This document shows, one piece after another, positions 33,399 to 45,601 of a DNA stretch of 64,000 bases; the stretch's first letter is position 1; every line of letters begins with the position of its first letter. The position numbers were made by a program, and so were the translations under genes. Source of the stretch: Lepus europaeus (Eukaryota > Chordata > Mammalia > Lagomorpha > Leporidae); assembly GCF_033115175.1 (NCBI RefSeq), contig NC_084838.1:38047468-38111467 (forward strand). The letters are read 5' to 3'. Below the pieces are notes generated by a model. The model saw nothing but the letters and a program-made list of their open reading frames with translations, was not told the origin of the DNA and did no database searches.

Positions 33399-33844
33399 TG
33401 TTGCAGTTGATTTCTCCACAATGTTGCAGTGGGTTCATTTCTGAGAGGAGCAGCGTGGTGGGGGCAAGAGGCGCGGAGTCAACACACAGACTCCGGGAGT
33501 CGGGTGAAAGCAGGCTTGAGGCGAGCAGCCCGCAGACTCGTTTATTACAGTTGGTACAACAGCTTATATAGCCAAGACCAGCCAATCTGGTCAAGGGGCG
33601 GTCTATACCCCAACCAATCACAGCCTGTCGCCAGGCAGTTTCCAGAGCCATCCAATCACAGCCTGTCGCCAGGCAGTTTCAAATCCATCCAATCACAGCC
33701 TGTCGCCAGGCAGTTTCCAAAGCCATCCAATCACAGCCTGTTGCCAGGCAGTTTCCAAAGCCAGGTGGGTTTCAAAGCCATTCCTGACTAACTGACGCTC
33801 GCTTGCCAGTGGCCACCTTCGCATGGCCTTCTCATTCCACTACA
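33399..33844 (-). mobile_element. Solo LTR, class II (ERV2/ERVK-type) endogenous retrovirus
   Basis: The 446-bp element begins TG and ends CA. It is flanked by a perfect 6-bp target duplication, GAGATC (33393-33398 and 33845-33850), the length typical of class II retroviruses. On the minus strand it has a TATATAAGC box (complement of 33561-33570) and AATAAA (complement of 33541-33546), so the LTR reads leftward. Upstream of its TATA box, in the U3 position, are four direct repeats with CCAAT boxes. No gag, pol or env sequence is present. It is most likely the product of recombination between two LTRs. Confidence 0.88.
33614..33765 (-). repeat. Four 37-38 bp direct repeats with CCAAT boxes in the LTR U3
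   Basis: CCAATCACAGCCTG starts at 33614, 33652, 33689 and 33727, each followed by T(C/T)GCCAGGCAGTTT. Another CCAAT occurs at about 33578. Each unit offers an NF-Y-type site upstream of the LTR TATA box, an enhancer-like layout (function inferred). Confidence 0.93.
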
Positions 33845-34354
33845 GAGATCAGCCTATTAAATATTAGAATTGCAAATCATGAAGCAGTATTTGTTTACTT
33901 TTAAATATATGATTTCGTTGGCTATTACTTAACCCAAGCTTTTCAAACACAGAAAATTACTATGGAATCCAGGAACTCAGTCTTTCAGTTCTGTTCTGAG
34001 GAGCCTAGAGTCTTTCAGAGGAAGACACTGTGAAGCTGTTACTTTTATTAATCAGATTCACACAACACATTCAGCTGTAGTAAGCTGCACAGCACTATGG
34101 TCGGCTTGGTCAAGTTCTCCTACATCCCCACCGCCTCCTTAAGACCGTTGCTATCAGAAGGCACACACTCCTGCTTTCCTATACGGTACAACTCGAGGAG
34201 AAAGTATTTCTAGTTCTAGAACAGGCAAGACCCCATCACACATCGTCCAAATCCAATGTACCTGGAAGGTCTATGGCCTCACCTGTTTGAGCCTCACCGG
34301 CCTCTGTGAAAAGGGAAGCCACCGACCTTGCTGATGTAAAGACTACACGGGCTG

Positions 34355-34920
34355 ATTTGTATACTATCCAGGGCTGTGGCGACGGTTTGAAAAATCTTTA
34401 TCAGAATCAGTCCCAGCAAATTTTTTTCATAAAGGTTCAGACAGTAAAAATAAATAAATAACACTCGACAAAGTTAGAGAGAGAGAGAGAGAGAGAGACC
34501 TTCCATCCACTAGTTCATTCAACAAATGGTCACAATAGCCAGGGCTGGGCTAGGCCAAAGCCAGGAGCCCAGAACTCCACTTGCGTCTCCAAGGCTGCAG
34601 GGGCCCAAGCACTTGGGCCATCTTCCGTTGCTTTCCCAGGTGTATTATCAGGGAGCTGGATCTGAAGTGGAGCAGCTGGGACTTGAACTGGTGCTTCCAC
34701 CACAGGTGGCATCTCAACCCACTGTGCCACAATGCCAGCCCCTAGATGGTAAAAATTTTTATAGTTTCCAGGCCATACAATCGCTGACAAAACTACACAA
34801 CTCTGCCACTGTAATCACAAAAGACAACGCAAGCATAGCTGTGTCATTATAAAACTTACCCAAAAAAACATGTGGCCACGGGCCAGACCACAGAACACTG
34901 TTGGCTGATCTCTGGTACAA
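34355..34920 (+). mobile_element. Old hAT-type DNA transposon fragment, split by a SINE
   Basis: The left piece (to 34451) reads 'cccagcaaatttttttcata', 'aaggttcagacagtaaa'. The right piece (from 34743) reads 'ttccaggccatacaatc', 'ctacacaactctgccact', 'cacgggccagaccacagaac' and 'ctgttggctgatctctg'. This matches the order of a common non-autonomous hAT element with terminal inverted repeats of the CAGGGGTCGGCAAACT kind. Confidence 0.6.
34452..34742 (-). mobile_element. CSINE
   Basis: It runs from AAATAAATAACACTCGAC and a GA run (34478-34496) to CTGTGCCACAATGCCAGCCCC. Confidence 0.9.
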
Positions 34921-37060
34921 ATCCGCCAGTGCAGGTGGGGTCTGGCACGTTCTGGATGCTCACTATGATAGCTACCAAGATTGCTATTTCACTTCCCCCT
35001 ATTACACCCAGCAAACACAATGTGTTCCATCATCCCCAAATCCCAAAAAGCCCAGACTGTCTAAAATGCTGCTGTCGAGGCTCCTGTCGCTCTACTCCCA
35101 GCCGCCACAGCCTGGTCCAGCATCTCCCGCGCTGCTCCTGGATCACAGCCGCGAAGGATGAGAGGAGCTTCAGGACACCAGCCTTTTACTCCGTTCTTAA
35201 CTCCTCCCATGACGTATGCCACGAATGGCTACCCAACGTGACTGAACAGCCCCAATGACAGGGAAACCACTGTGTCGCTAAGCAGCCCGTCTTCTCAGGT
35301 GGTTCTGACGGTTTTTTGAAATTGCTTCATTGAGAGTTTATGCTCAGCCTGGTTCCACTTCCTAAATATATGGCAAGTCCCTGCTATGTCCCAGACACGG
35401 CTACATGCTGGGAACTCAAAGACGAACAGATATAACTTCTCCCTTTAGCTTTTCACTGGACTTAATCTGCCTGCTGCTGTTACCACAAACAAGTCCCATA
35501 GGAAACCCCTCATGACTGCCGTTTGTTTAACTACTTGGGGTAAAAGCCCTAAGGCTTCGCCAGGCCCCGAACTTCCAGTTCCTTCGCCCACCTTTCAGGT
35601 TCCCTTCATACTGCCTCCTTCTGAGCATAAGTTCGCAGACACCCGCAAAGAAGCCCAGGTATGGCTGACCAACGGGGAGTAGAGCAGACTTCCAACTGTG
35701 CAGGTTTAGTTTAAGGTCAACCATCTAAATCATATTTGCCTCTCAGGAGCTAACCCGGCCTCATTTACTTAGCTCATAGCGCTATTCCTTTAATTTCCCA
35801 AGTGGTTCTATGGAAATTAGAGCTAAGTGATAGATTTTAGATGATTTGGCAACCATTGACATTTTACTGTCCTTTTTTACAAAGTAAGATTTAGCCTAAG
35901 TAGCAGAGCATCTATTTTTATTTGATTCAATCTGATTGGCAGTAAAACAAACAGCATTTGTAGTCCCAAGGGTGTTGTAAATAAAAAATCATATACATTT
36001 ATAAAAGTTGATTTCACAATTCCTACGTATCCATTAGTAAGTAACAAACTCACATTTCTAGCTCCTAGCTCTCTGTCACTCTCTTGGGTTTCAAATAAAT
36101 GTTTCTTCCGCATATTAGAAATTTCCACCTGGAAGTCACACCAGCATCTCAGATGCAATAGGTGCAAAAGTGAACTTGGGCTCAACTCCCTAGAACAGCT
36201 CCCTCCCCTGTAGCAGTCACTCCCTGTCTTGGTAGAGGGCTTGCCTCTCTGCCTAGAAACACCACAGTATTCTTTATTCCACCGTCTCATTTCCCTCTGA
36301 CAACTAATCACTTCCTAAATCCTGATTATTCTCCCCATCTCCTGTATTTACCCTTTAGCCTACTTCCTGGGCAACAGCAGTAGCTCATGAGCTTCTTTCC
36401 TAGTTACTGTGGCTTCCCCATTCTACTCCAGCATCTCACAGACGGCAGCCTGCCCAACTCATCAGTGTGGTCATGAAGTAAATTTACTAAGCTTCCACCT
36501 GCTTTATTTAAGAATAAAATAAGGCTTTTTCTCAGGATGGAATGGTTTGTGGCAGACCAATATTCCTACAAATTAGAAAAGCTGATTAAAAAAATTGGGG
36601 GGGGGGGGTAAAAGCCCCAGGGAGCTACGGAAGCGATGAGCCCAGGCTTCATCCAAAAGTGGGGCACTGCTGAAGACCAGAGAAACAGCAGAGCTTTGGA
36701 AGCTTGTGCAGGGCGGGAGTAACAGAGCTGGAGACTTCAGGGCTCTCAACCACATGGTCGGCTTCCCATGTAAGATACTCAGCCAATTTTGAAGCTGTGC
36801 AAAGGTAGAAGTGAAAAATTACGCCAAAACCTAACCAAAAGCAGTTTCCTGCAGTCTTTTAGTGATGAGGAGGCAAAACTCGGATTCCAGGACCTACTGG
36901 GCACACAGTCCTGGTCAGTATGGCACTAAGTATGGCACTCTCCGTTGAAAGCCCTGCTTCAAGTCAAACCATCAGCTCAGTCCCAAGGATGGAATTAATT
37001 CGGAGCTCACCCTGGGCTCTTTCTGCCTGACAGAGAAAACACTGAATTTTTCTTGAGGAA
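34921..37060. other. SINE-free sequence, no gene seen
   Basis: About 2.1 kb with no lineage SINE. Parts (35390-35460, 'ctatgtcccagacacggcta') resemble the 3' end of old L2-type repeats. A G run lies at about 36598-36608. No exon is supported. Confidence 0.35.
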
Positions 37061-37364
37061 GATCCCATCTGGAGCTTTGACAGTTTTTAATATACAATGT
37101 CTAGACAAAATTACTAGACACGCCTAGAAACATGGTAGAAAATCAAAGAAAGATACATATAGTGAAAAATGACCCAACGGTGATTCTAATATTGAACTTT
37201 AATTAAACACTTTTTAAAATTTCCTGATATTTATGCTCAAGGAAACAAATGAAAAGATAAAAATTTCACGAGAATTAAAATCCAATTAAATAAAAAAAGA
37301 ATCCAATGGAAATTGAAAAGTTAAAAATATAATCACAATAACTAAAAAATTAAAAATGTATGAT

Positions 37365-37670
37365 AACAGAGTTGGACATTTGGTGCAGGGGTTAAGTTGC
37401 CATTTGGGAGTCCCACATCCCATATCAGAGTGCTGGTTTGAGTCCCAGCTAATCCACTTCCTGTCCAGCACTCCCTGGGAGGCAGCAGAGACATCTTGCT
37501 TACTTGTGTCCTTGCTACCCATGTGCAACCCAGATTGAGACCCAGGCTCCTAGCTTCAGCCTGGCCCAGCCTTAGCTGTTATGGACACTGGGGGAGTAAA
37601 GAAGCTGGCAGAAGATCCCTGTCTGTTTGCCTTTCAAATGAAAGATGAAAATGAGTAAATTTTTAAAAAT
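37365..37670 (+). mobile_element. CSINE, old subtype
   Basis: The head is GAGTTGGACATTTGGTGCAGG, the B box TGGTTTGAGTCCC and the tail CTTTCAAATGAAAGATG. Confidence 0.88.
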
Positions 37671-38317
37671 ACAATTACCACTTTTTAAGGACCAGTAGAT
37701 GAGTGTTAACTGTAGATCAGGCACAACAGACAACAAAATTAGTGAACCAAAAGACATGTCAGCGGACAAAATAAAGCACAGAGAAAGTGGGAAACCCACA
37801 GAGCTTTAGTAAAAGACATGTGGGGCACAATGGAAATGCTTAACTTACACGAGCTGGAGTCCCAGGACAGAAAGAATGGAGTAAAGCAGTATTTTGAAGA
37901 GATACTCAAAATGGCTGAGACCTTTTTGAAATGTGTAAAAGGCATCAACTCAAAATTCAACCTCTTAACAAACCCCAATCAGCATAAATTCCAAGGAACA
38001 AAATAAAGCAAAGTATTACACGTATCACAGTCAACCTACTGAAACCAAAAACAAACAAAAAAATAGTTCTTTCAAGCAACCAGAGGAAAAGGAACATTTC
38101 CTGCAGAGGCAACAACAAAAGTGAAAGCTGATTTCTCAAAAGAAATGATGGAAGCCAGAAGGAAATGAAATGTCTTTAAATGCTGAAAGAGGATAAAGTG
38201 AGCCCATCTTGAATTATACATCCCACAGGAAAATCCTCATAAACTGAAGTGAAATAAAAATGTTTTCAGACAAACAATAAAATGAAAGAATTTACCATTG
38301 GTAGACCTGTGCTGTGA

Positions 38318-38612
38318 GTATGGGGCAAGCATTTGGCACAGCAGTTGAGATCCCACACGTAACACCCTCATCTTACACTTACACTTGGATTCGTGTCCCA
38401 ACTCTGCCCTGCTAATGTCCCTGTGAGGCAGTGGGTAATGGCTCATGTAGGTGGGTCTCAGACACCCACAGGGGAGACCCAGATTCAGTTTCAGGCTCCT
38501 GGCTTCGGACTGGCCCAGCCCTGGTTAATGCAAGCATTTGGGAGGTAAACCAGCAGCAGATGGAAGTTCTGTCTCTGATTTTCAAATGAATAAAATAAAA
38601 ATATTTTAAAGC
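38318..38612 (+). mobile_element. CSINE, old subtype
   Basis: The head is GGGGCAAGCATTTGGCACAGC and the tail TTTCAAATGAATAAAATAAA. Confidence 0.88.
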
Positions 38613-38812
38613 TTTTTAAATAAAATGAATTTAAGATAGGGTTTTTTAGGCAAAGGTTAAACCCAAAAACAACAATACTTCAGATGAAAATATAGAAATG
38701 CAGGAAGGAACAAAATAAAAATCAATGAAATGAGTCAATGTTTAGGTAATTATCAACATATACTGGCTGTAAAATGCAATAACAATAATGTCTCTTGATA
38801 TTTAAAATGCAG

Positions 38813-39027
38813 GGGCCGGCACTGTAGTGTAGCAGGTAAAGCCGCCGCCTGCAGTGCCAGCATCCCATATAGGTGATGGTTCAAGTCCCAGCTGGTCCAC
38901 TTCTGATCCAGCTCTCTGCTAAGGCCTGGGAAAGCAGCAGAAAATGGCCAATGTACCCATGTGGGAGACCTGGATGAATCTCCTAGTTTCAGCCTGGCCT
39001 AGCCCTGGCCATTGTGGCCATTTAAGA
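38813..39027 (+). mobile_element. CSINE, 3'-truncated
   Basis: The head is GGGGCCGGCACTGTAGTGTAG. It stops after GCCATTGTGGCCATTTAAG without CT tract or tail. Confidence 0.88.
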
Positions 39028-39074
39028 AAATACAAAGCCAGATAGGAGAGGACCATGTTTCATTTTAAAATTTT

Positions 39075-39405
39075 ATTTAATTATTAAAGATTTATTTATT
39101 TATTTATTTGAGAGGAAGAGTTACAGAAAGAGAGAAGGAGAAAGAGAAAGAGATCTTCCATCCGCTAGTTCACCCCCAGAATGGCTGCAATGGCCGGAGC
39201 TGGGCCAACCCGAAGCCAGGAGCTTCTTCCAGGTCTCCCACATGGGTGCAGGAGTCCATGGACTTGGGCAATCTTCCACTGCTTTCCTAGGCTCACTAAC
39301 AGGGAGCTGGATTGCAAGTAGAGCAGCTGGGACTCGAGCCAGCACCCATGAGACACCAGCACTGCAGATGGCAGCTTAACCTGCTATGCCACAATGCTGA
39401 CCCCA
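39075..39405 (-). mobile_element. CSINE
   Basis: It runs from AAAGATTTATTTATTTATTT to CTATGCCACAATGCTGACCCC. Confidence 0.92.
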
Positions 39406-39435
39406 TATATAAAGCACTGTAAAAACTTAATAATT

Positions 39436-39765
39436 GGGGCTGGTGCTGTGGCTTAGTGGATAAAGCCGCCGCCTGAGGTGCTGGCATCCCATAAGGGTGC
39501 CAGTTCAAGAACCGGCTGTTCCACTTCTGATCCAGCTCTCTGCCATGTCCTGGAAAAGAGTGGAAGATGGCCCAAATCCTTGGGCTCCTGCACCCGCATG
39601 GGAGACCCAGAAGAAGCTCCTGGCTCCTGGCTTTGGATCTGTGCAGCTCCAGCCATTGTGGTCAATTGGGAAGTGAACCAGCGGATGGAAGACCTCTCTC
39701 TCTCTCTCTCTGCCTCTCCTCTCTGTGTAACTGTGACTTTCAAGTAAAATAAATAAATCTTAAAA
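39436..39765 (+). mobile_element. CSINE
   Basis: The head is TGGGGCTGGTGCTGTGGCTTAG and the tail AAATAAATAAATC. Confidence 0.92.
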
Positions 39766-39879
39766 ACAAAAACAACCCACTACCACTACCTCTCTTGGAG
39801 CCACCCTGCAGGCCACTCTGGCTGGAAGCTTCTGAGTTAAATAAATCTTCCTTTAAAAAAAATTAACAAAATAACACAG

Positions 39880-41012
39880 GTTAATTAAAAACGGGCCAAG
39901 AATCTGAATATATTTCTTTAAAACAGATATATAAATGGCCAATAAGCCCATGCAAATCAAAACCACAATGAAATATCATTTCAGACCCACTAGGATGGCT
40001 AAATAAACAAAAATAGCCAGTAACGGCCGGCGCCGTGGCTTAACAGGCTAATCCTCCACCTTGCGGCGCCGGCACACCGGGTTCTAGTCCCGGTTGGGGC
40101 GCCGGATTCTATCCCGGTTGCCCCTCTTCCAGGCCAGCTCTCTGCTATGGCCCGGGAAGGCAGTGGAGGATGGCCCAAGTGCTTGGGCCCTGCACCCGCA
40201 TGGGAGACCAGGAGAAGCACCTGGCTCCTGCCATCGGATCAGCGAGATGCGTTGGCCACAGCGGCCATTGGAGGGTGAACCAGCGGCAAAAAGGAAGACC
40301 TTTCTCTCTGTCTCTCTGTCTCTCTGTCTCTCTGTCTCACTATCCACTCTGCCTGTCCAAAAAAAAAAAAAAAAAAAAAAAAAAGCCAATAACAAGTATT
40401 GAAGAATGTGGAAAATTTTGAAATTTAGACAGTACTGGTGGATCATAAAATGGTATAGGAGCTTCAAATGAAAACAGATGGCTCTTCAAAGTGTTGAATG
40501 ACCCAGCAATTTCATTCCTGGGTATACACACAAGAAAACTGAAAACAAATGTTCACACACAAACTTACACCCAGGTGTTCACAGCAGCGTTACTCGTGAC
40601 AGCCAATGTCCATCACCTGAGAGACGGATGGATGTGACGCCCAGATACAACGGGAAGGGGCAGAGCTCAATGATGGGATGCGGTGCTGACACATGGTACA
40701 ACACGATAAACCTTGAAAACGTTATCCCACGGGCTGCATGCTGTGTGATCCCATTTGTATGGAATGTTCGGAATATTCAATCCACAGAAATAGAAATGAA
40801 ATGAGTAGTTGCCAGGGCTATGGGGTGGAGAAATGGGGAGTGACCTCTTTTAGGAAGGGCCTCTTTTTGGGATGATGAAAATCTTCTAAAGTTGGGTTAT
40901 GGTACTGGTTGCACAACTATGAATATACTAAAAAGCCACTGCATTGTACACATTTTAAAGGGGTGAAATTTTATGGAATGTGAAGCATATTTCAATAAAG
41001 TTATTAAGTAAA
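39880..41012 (+). mobile_element. Old L1 (L1M-type) 3' end, split by a young SINE
   Basis: 'catgcaaatcaaaaccacaa' (39950), 'gtagacagtactggtggatc'-like sequence (40430), 'cagcaatttcattcctgggt' (40504), 'gttgccagggctatggggtg' (40810) and 'ggttgcacaactatgaata' (40907) match the L1M 3' end in order. The SINE at 40025-40383 duplicates AGCC(A/G)(G/A)TAAC-type target sequence. Confidence 0.85.
40025..40383 (+). mobile_element. CSINE inside the L1
   Basis: AGCCAGTAAC (40015) against AGCCAATAAC (40384) is a one-mismatch target-site duplication. The CpG-rich head is intact and the A tail is 24 bp. Confidence 0.95.
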
Positions 41013-41032
41013 AAACTGAAAACCCTTTGATG

Positions 41033-41378
41033 GGGCCAGTGCTAATGGGTAGTAGACTAAGCTTCCACCTGAGGCACCAGCATCCAATACAGGCACTGGT
41101 TCTAGTCCTGGCTGCTCCTCTTCCGATCCAGCTCTCTGCTATGGCCTGGGAAAGCAGTAGAAGACGGCCCAAGTGCTTGGGTCCCTGCACATGCATGGAA
41201 GACCTGGAAGAAGCTCCTGGATCTCGGCTTCAGATCAGCATAGCTCCAGCTGTTGTGACCATTTGGAGAGTGAACCAGTGGATGGAAGACCTCTCTTTCT
41301 GTCTCTCCTTCTCAGTCTGTAATTTTACAGCTCAAATAAATAAATGAAATCTTAAAAAAACAAACAAACAAAAAAACC
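41033..41378 (+). mobile_element. CSINE
   Basis: CCTTTGAT is duplicated at 41025 and after the tail at about 41377. Confidence 0.92.
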
Positions 41379-41384
41379 TTTGAT

Positions 41385-41822
41385 AGCTCTCCTTTGCCCA
41401 AGCACTTAGTCTACTGGGGCATTTAAGTTCCTTTCTGACTGGTTTCCAACTACATTTTCAACCATTATTTCCTGCTGTTTCTCTCTTACACCATCTTTAG
41501 CTAATACTCCAAACACTTAATGTCAGTTTATGATTCCACGACTTTGTACATACCATTCCTATTGTCAAGGATGTAACACTCTCTCTTCTCTTTCTGGTAA
41601 ACGCCAATAAATCCAAAAAGAACAAATGCTGTTTCTTCCAAGAAATCATCCCTAACTCAAAATACAGTTGATCCTCCCCTGTATAGTACAAATACTGGTT
41701 TATGCACCTACCCTGACAACAGACTCTGAACTCCCTGGTTTTACCAGATAGTATCATTTTCTGGCCCAGAACTCAATGCTTGTAAGTACTTAGTAAACGT
41801 TTATTGAATAAATGAATAACAA
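41385..41822 (+). mobile_element. L2-type LINE 3' end
   Basis: Old and worn. The end 'agtacttagtaaacgtttat' followed by 'tgaataaatgaat' and the upstream order ('catccctaactcaa', 'ctctgaactccctgg') follow L2 3' ends. Confidence 0.6.
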
Positions 41823-42312
41823 AACACTCCCTCACTACTGACCAGAAATAGAGTGATTTTTTTCTCCATGCAGTTTAATTGGTAAAATCCATACAAATAC
41901 AACTTGAGTTCTGGCCTTCAGAGACCCATAAAATGAAATAAAAATACAAATTTGAGGCCAACATTCAGACTTAGGGAAATTACCACAGAGTAACATTTCA
42001 TGGGGGTTCCTAGTTGGGATACTTATCATTGTTGACCGAACACACTTCCTGGAGTCAATACTCTTATTCAACATATTAAATGTGTTGTTTAACTCTAGTA
42101 ACCACAGCTGTGACTTAGTTAACGATCTCAATAAATCCTACTTAAATCAGAGACAGGAAAAAATTATGCAAATGAATTCTTATCTGTTTTTCTGCCCAAG
42201 GCATATTTGATAACAGATAAAACATACTCCAGATCGTCTCTACTTAATAGTCAGGAAACCATCTGAGGCTTTATTTGGATCAAAATCAAATACAAAGAAG
42301 AAAAAAAAGCCT

Positions 42313-42662
42313 GCTATATTCACAAATGGTTTTATTTCAGAAAGAAATTATATATTAAAAGAAACAGAGTTAAGAGCTTACATTCACATATGAAAGTGAA
42401 TCTAGGAAAGTCAACAGTTATTAATACACAAACCACATGATTAAAAAAGACAGTAACAGATAATGACAGATGGCCTTGCCTTAGGCTCATCCACAAAACA
42501 GTATCTTTTGTTTAAAAGCAAAAAGATATTGGTCTTTAAAATAGCTCTTCAGAAATGAGTTTGTAGTTGCAATGAACTTTAAAATCAAACAATCACACTA
42601 GACTCTGTGTGCAGGCTGTATCACACCCACATTTGTCCAGCAGGATGGAAACCATCCATCAA
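42313..42662 (-). other. MELK: MELK 3' untranslated region
   Basis: The sequence downstream of the MELK stop is free of SINEs and follows the remembered human MELK 3' UTR closely, for example the complements of 'gatggatggtttccatcc', 'aatatctttttgcttttaaac'-like and 'accatttgtgaatata'. The 3' end is placed a short way past the AATAAA; the exact cleavage base is inferred. Confidence 0.85.
42331..42336 (-). terminator. MELK: MELK polyadenylation signal AATAAA
   Basis: TTTATT on the plus strand gives AATAAA on the minus strand, followed by ACCATTTGTGAATATAG, about 330 bp after the stop codon. Confidence 0.85.
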
Positions 42663-42840
42663 TTACACCTTGCAACTAGATAGTATATCTTCCACTAATC
42701 TCTTATAAACCCAGGCATCTCCCTTAAGCCGCTGCCTCCTGATACCCACCACGTCAGGTTTTTGAAGCTGGCACACTTCTAGTTCGAACTGCATTGTCAC
42801 TTTGCCAAAGTCTGACTGTGTCTGACATTTCAGTGTATAG
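42663..42840 (-). CDS. MELK: MELK last coding exon (KA1 domain, stop)
   Basis: MELK is a Ser/Thr kinase of the AMPK/SNF1-related family with cell-cycle-linked expression. This exon encodes human-equivalent residues 594-651 plus the stop. It starts YTLKCQTQSDFGKV, ends LVEDILSSCKV, then TAA (complement of 42663-42665). It carries most of the KA1 domain, which binds membrane phospholipid and the kinase domain. The acceptor is ttctcacag|C, and the incoming phase 2 completes a Gly codon split GG|C with the exon at 45602-45705. Several segments, including the last 20 residues, equal the human sequence as I remember it, showing strong constraint. The three-prime neighbour is the 3' UTR. Confidence 0.96.
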
Positions 42841-44312
42841 CTGTGAGAAACAAGAAGCCAGTTAGTAGGAGAACCATGAATATTCTGCTTATTACAAGCG
42901 GTTTCAGCCTCCAGGAGGCCAATGGAGAAAATGAGCCATTATTTCACATTAAGCAATGTATCACTGCTTACAATTTCCAAATGGCCTTGCTATGCATTGG
43001 TGATAGAGTATGACTGGTGTTTTCCCAGAAGCTTAACTGGAATCCCAAAAATTATAAGGATAAAGGCTTTACCAGAATTCTCCCTTGCTCCAAAGCAAAG
43101 CCCTATTTTCATAGCTCTGCCATTCATGTCTAAGAAATCTTCTGGCATTCTCTATGCAACCCTTTCAACAGTGTAATCCAATAGCACCAGGCCCTTTCCA
43201 CAAAGCTCACAACACAAGAAAGTGCAGGGAAGATTAAGAACATTTTGTGTGTGCACCTCATTAGAAACTTCTGCCTTTCATATAAATAAAGCTGAGGCCT
43301 GTCAGGAGACATGAGTTTTTGAGGTTTTTCTAATAGTAGTAAGATGTCATGATCATTATAACATCTCATGGCAGAAAGAGGAGCAAAAACAAGCCCAAAG
43401 AGATGATGTGTTCCCAGAGTTGAAACACATGGCATCTATGGTCAAAACTCCCATAGCACCTACCCTGATAATGGAAAGGCTCAGTCGAAATAAAGCCTTA
43501 AACTCACCTAAAGAAATAGGTTACATAAACTGAATTCATGTAAAAAGTATTCTTAATTAGGTCATGTTATATTTTATTTATTTGTTGATCCTGAATAAAC
43601 ACAATAAGCAATAGGATCTCAAATTTCAGATCCTTAAATATTCAAAGGTCCATGAATGGGCATGGTTCTGCAGTATTACAGAGAAATTACTTTGTATCTA
43701 TTATGCATTATGAGGTTTCATAAAACATCATTTCTTTTCTTGATAACTTGGCTATGTGTTTTGGGGAAGGAACTTGATCCCTTAAAAATAAGGAGTCAAT
43801 ATCAACACAGCAAAAGGAGCACCCTGCAGTCCAGGATCTTTCCAGGAAGATGAAGCATGGCATAATTTAATAAAATGGAAGATTAAAAACAATTTCTCCT
43901 GACTAGGAAAAGCTAATAATAGGATATAATCAAGATTAGCAACATCATTCCACTGAAAAGCTAACCTTTATCATTCTGCTTCATCATAAACAATGCAAAA
44001 AGAGAAAAATAAGAACAGAAAGGATGCAGAGACCTGTGGATTGAACAGGAAGTTAGGATAAAGTATTGCTTAGCAGTTAGTGATAGACCACAAGCTGAAG
44101 GAAAAATCATCAAAGGTCTGTGATAGAGATTTGGCTTGAGGTTCTGGAACCAGAGATAAGCCTCAAGCATAAAAAAGAGATCAGAGTGATGCAGAGAAAT
44201 GTGTTCTAACAAAGCCTAAAGAAGAAAACCACAGTTCCCATAAGTAATGCCTGCCAACATTCACAGATAGAATTAAAACTACATTTGCAAAAGATTTCTT
44301 AAACTTTATTCT

Positions 44313-44625
44313 AGGGGCTGGAGCTGTGGCATAGCAGGTAAAGCTGCCGCCTGCAGTGTCAGCATCCCATAAGGGCGCTGGTTTGTGTCCTGGCTGCTCC
44401 ACTTCTGATCCAGCTCCCTGCTAATGTGCCTGGGAAAACAGCTGAAGATGGCTCAAGTGCTTGGGCCCCTGCACCCATGTGGGAGACCCAGAAAGAGCTC
44501 CTGGCTCTGGTTTGGCGCAGCTCTGGCAGTTGCGGCCCGTTGGGGAGTGAACCAGCAGATGGAAGACCCTTCTCTCTCTCTGCTCCCGCCTCTGCCTCTC
44601 AAATAAATAAATCTTAAAATAAGAA
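44313..44625 (+). mobile_element. CSINE in MELK intron
   Basis: The head is GGGGCTGGAGCTGTGGCATAG and the tail AAATAAATAAATC. Confidence 0.92.
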
Positions 44626-44671
44626 AAAAACAAAAATCACCTCATTCTAACATTGACTATTCTATTTGCAG

Positions 44672-44991
44672 GTTGGGTTTGTTTTTTTGTTTTTTTTTTT
44701 TTTTTTGGACAGGTAGAGTCATAGACAGTGAGAGAGAGAGAGAGAGAAAGGTCTTCCTTTCCGTTGGTTCACTCCCCAAATGGCCACCATGGCCGGTGCT
44801 GCGCCAATCTGAAGCCAGGAGCCAGGTGCTTCCTCTCCCATGCCCAAGAGCTTGGGCCATTCTCTACTGCCCTCCAGGGCCACAGCAGAGAGTTGGACTA
44901 GAAGAGGAGCAACCGGGACTAGAACCCGGCGCCCATATGGGATGCCGGTGCCACAGGCGGAAGATTAACCAAGTGAGCCACAGCGACGGCC
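44672..44991 (-). mobile_element. CSINE in MELK intron, with target-site duplication
   Basis: CTATTTGCAGGTT is duplicated (about 44662 and 44992). It has a long T run and head complement GCCACAGCGACGGCC. Confidence 0.93.
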
Positions 44992-45471
44992 CTATTTGCA
45001 GGTTTTGGTAACTCTGTTAGTGACTCTACATAACAAACTTTAGAGACTTAAATTAGTGGAAATGCTAACAAATATGAACATCTCAGGTAGCCAGAAGAGG
45101 TCTGCCTATTCAGACCATGAGATCATCATTAAGGAGCCTTTTATAGCATTCACTCAACAGTAGGGGAAAGACTAAGAAATATCTCCCTTAAAGTACTGAA
45201 ACCCAGTCCTGCAAGATGGAAAGGCATGAAGAGAAGGATGCTATACACCCTGAGTGTCTAATTAATTTAGATTATAATGTGTAAATACCATTGCAAAGCA
45301 GAAAACCAGAAGAAAATAGAGGATTTAAAACAAGTTCAGATTTTACTACTCTGAAATGAAGTCTAACTTTGAAAGTGGGGACAGCATGGGCACTTAAAAA
45401 ACTTCTACAGCTCAAACAAAAGAGAATAAATCATGATACTATCATAAAAGTTGTTTGTAGTTAGTGGGAGA

Positions 45472-45512
45472 AATATATATATATATATATATATCTCGAA
45501 AATATATATATT
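45472..45512. repeat. AT microsatellite
   Basis: About eleven AT units, then TCTCGAAA, then a second short AT run, 90 bp from the MELK exon at 45602. Confidence 0.9.
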
Positions 45513-45601
45513 TAAGTGGTGAGGTGAAAGGGAATCAATCCATATTTCCTCAGAGTTCAAAAGATAGTAAGTATAAATACAAGTCAATAAGTGCTTCTTA
45601 C

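Larger units (their letters stand above)
37061..38812 (+). mobile_element. Old L1 (L1M-type) 3' region, split by two SINEs
   Basis: 'caaccagaggaaaaggaac' (38078), 'agctgatttctcaaaag' (38126), 'gatggaagccagaaggaaat' (38147) and 'aaaatgttttcagacaaaca' (38256) follow the well-known order of L1M 3' sequence. A-rich, with no intact ORF. Confidence 0.75.
42841..45601 (-). other. MELK: MELK intron (last)
   Basis: Between the last two coding exons. The donor is GTAAGA-type at 45601 and the acceptor CAG at 42841-42843. It holds two CSINEs (44313-44625, 44672-44991) and an AT microsatellite near 45474. Positions 42850-44300 show no repeat I can assign and no further exon. Confidence 0.85.

Noticed and set aside
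33429..33791. 120-codon ORF with repeated NHSLSPGSF-like peptides
   Set aside because: It is the antisense reading of the LTR U3 direct repeats.
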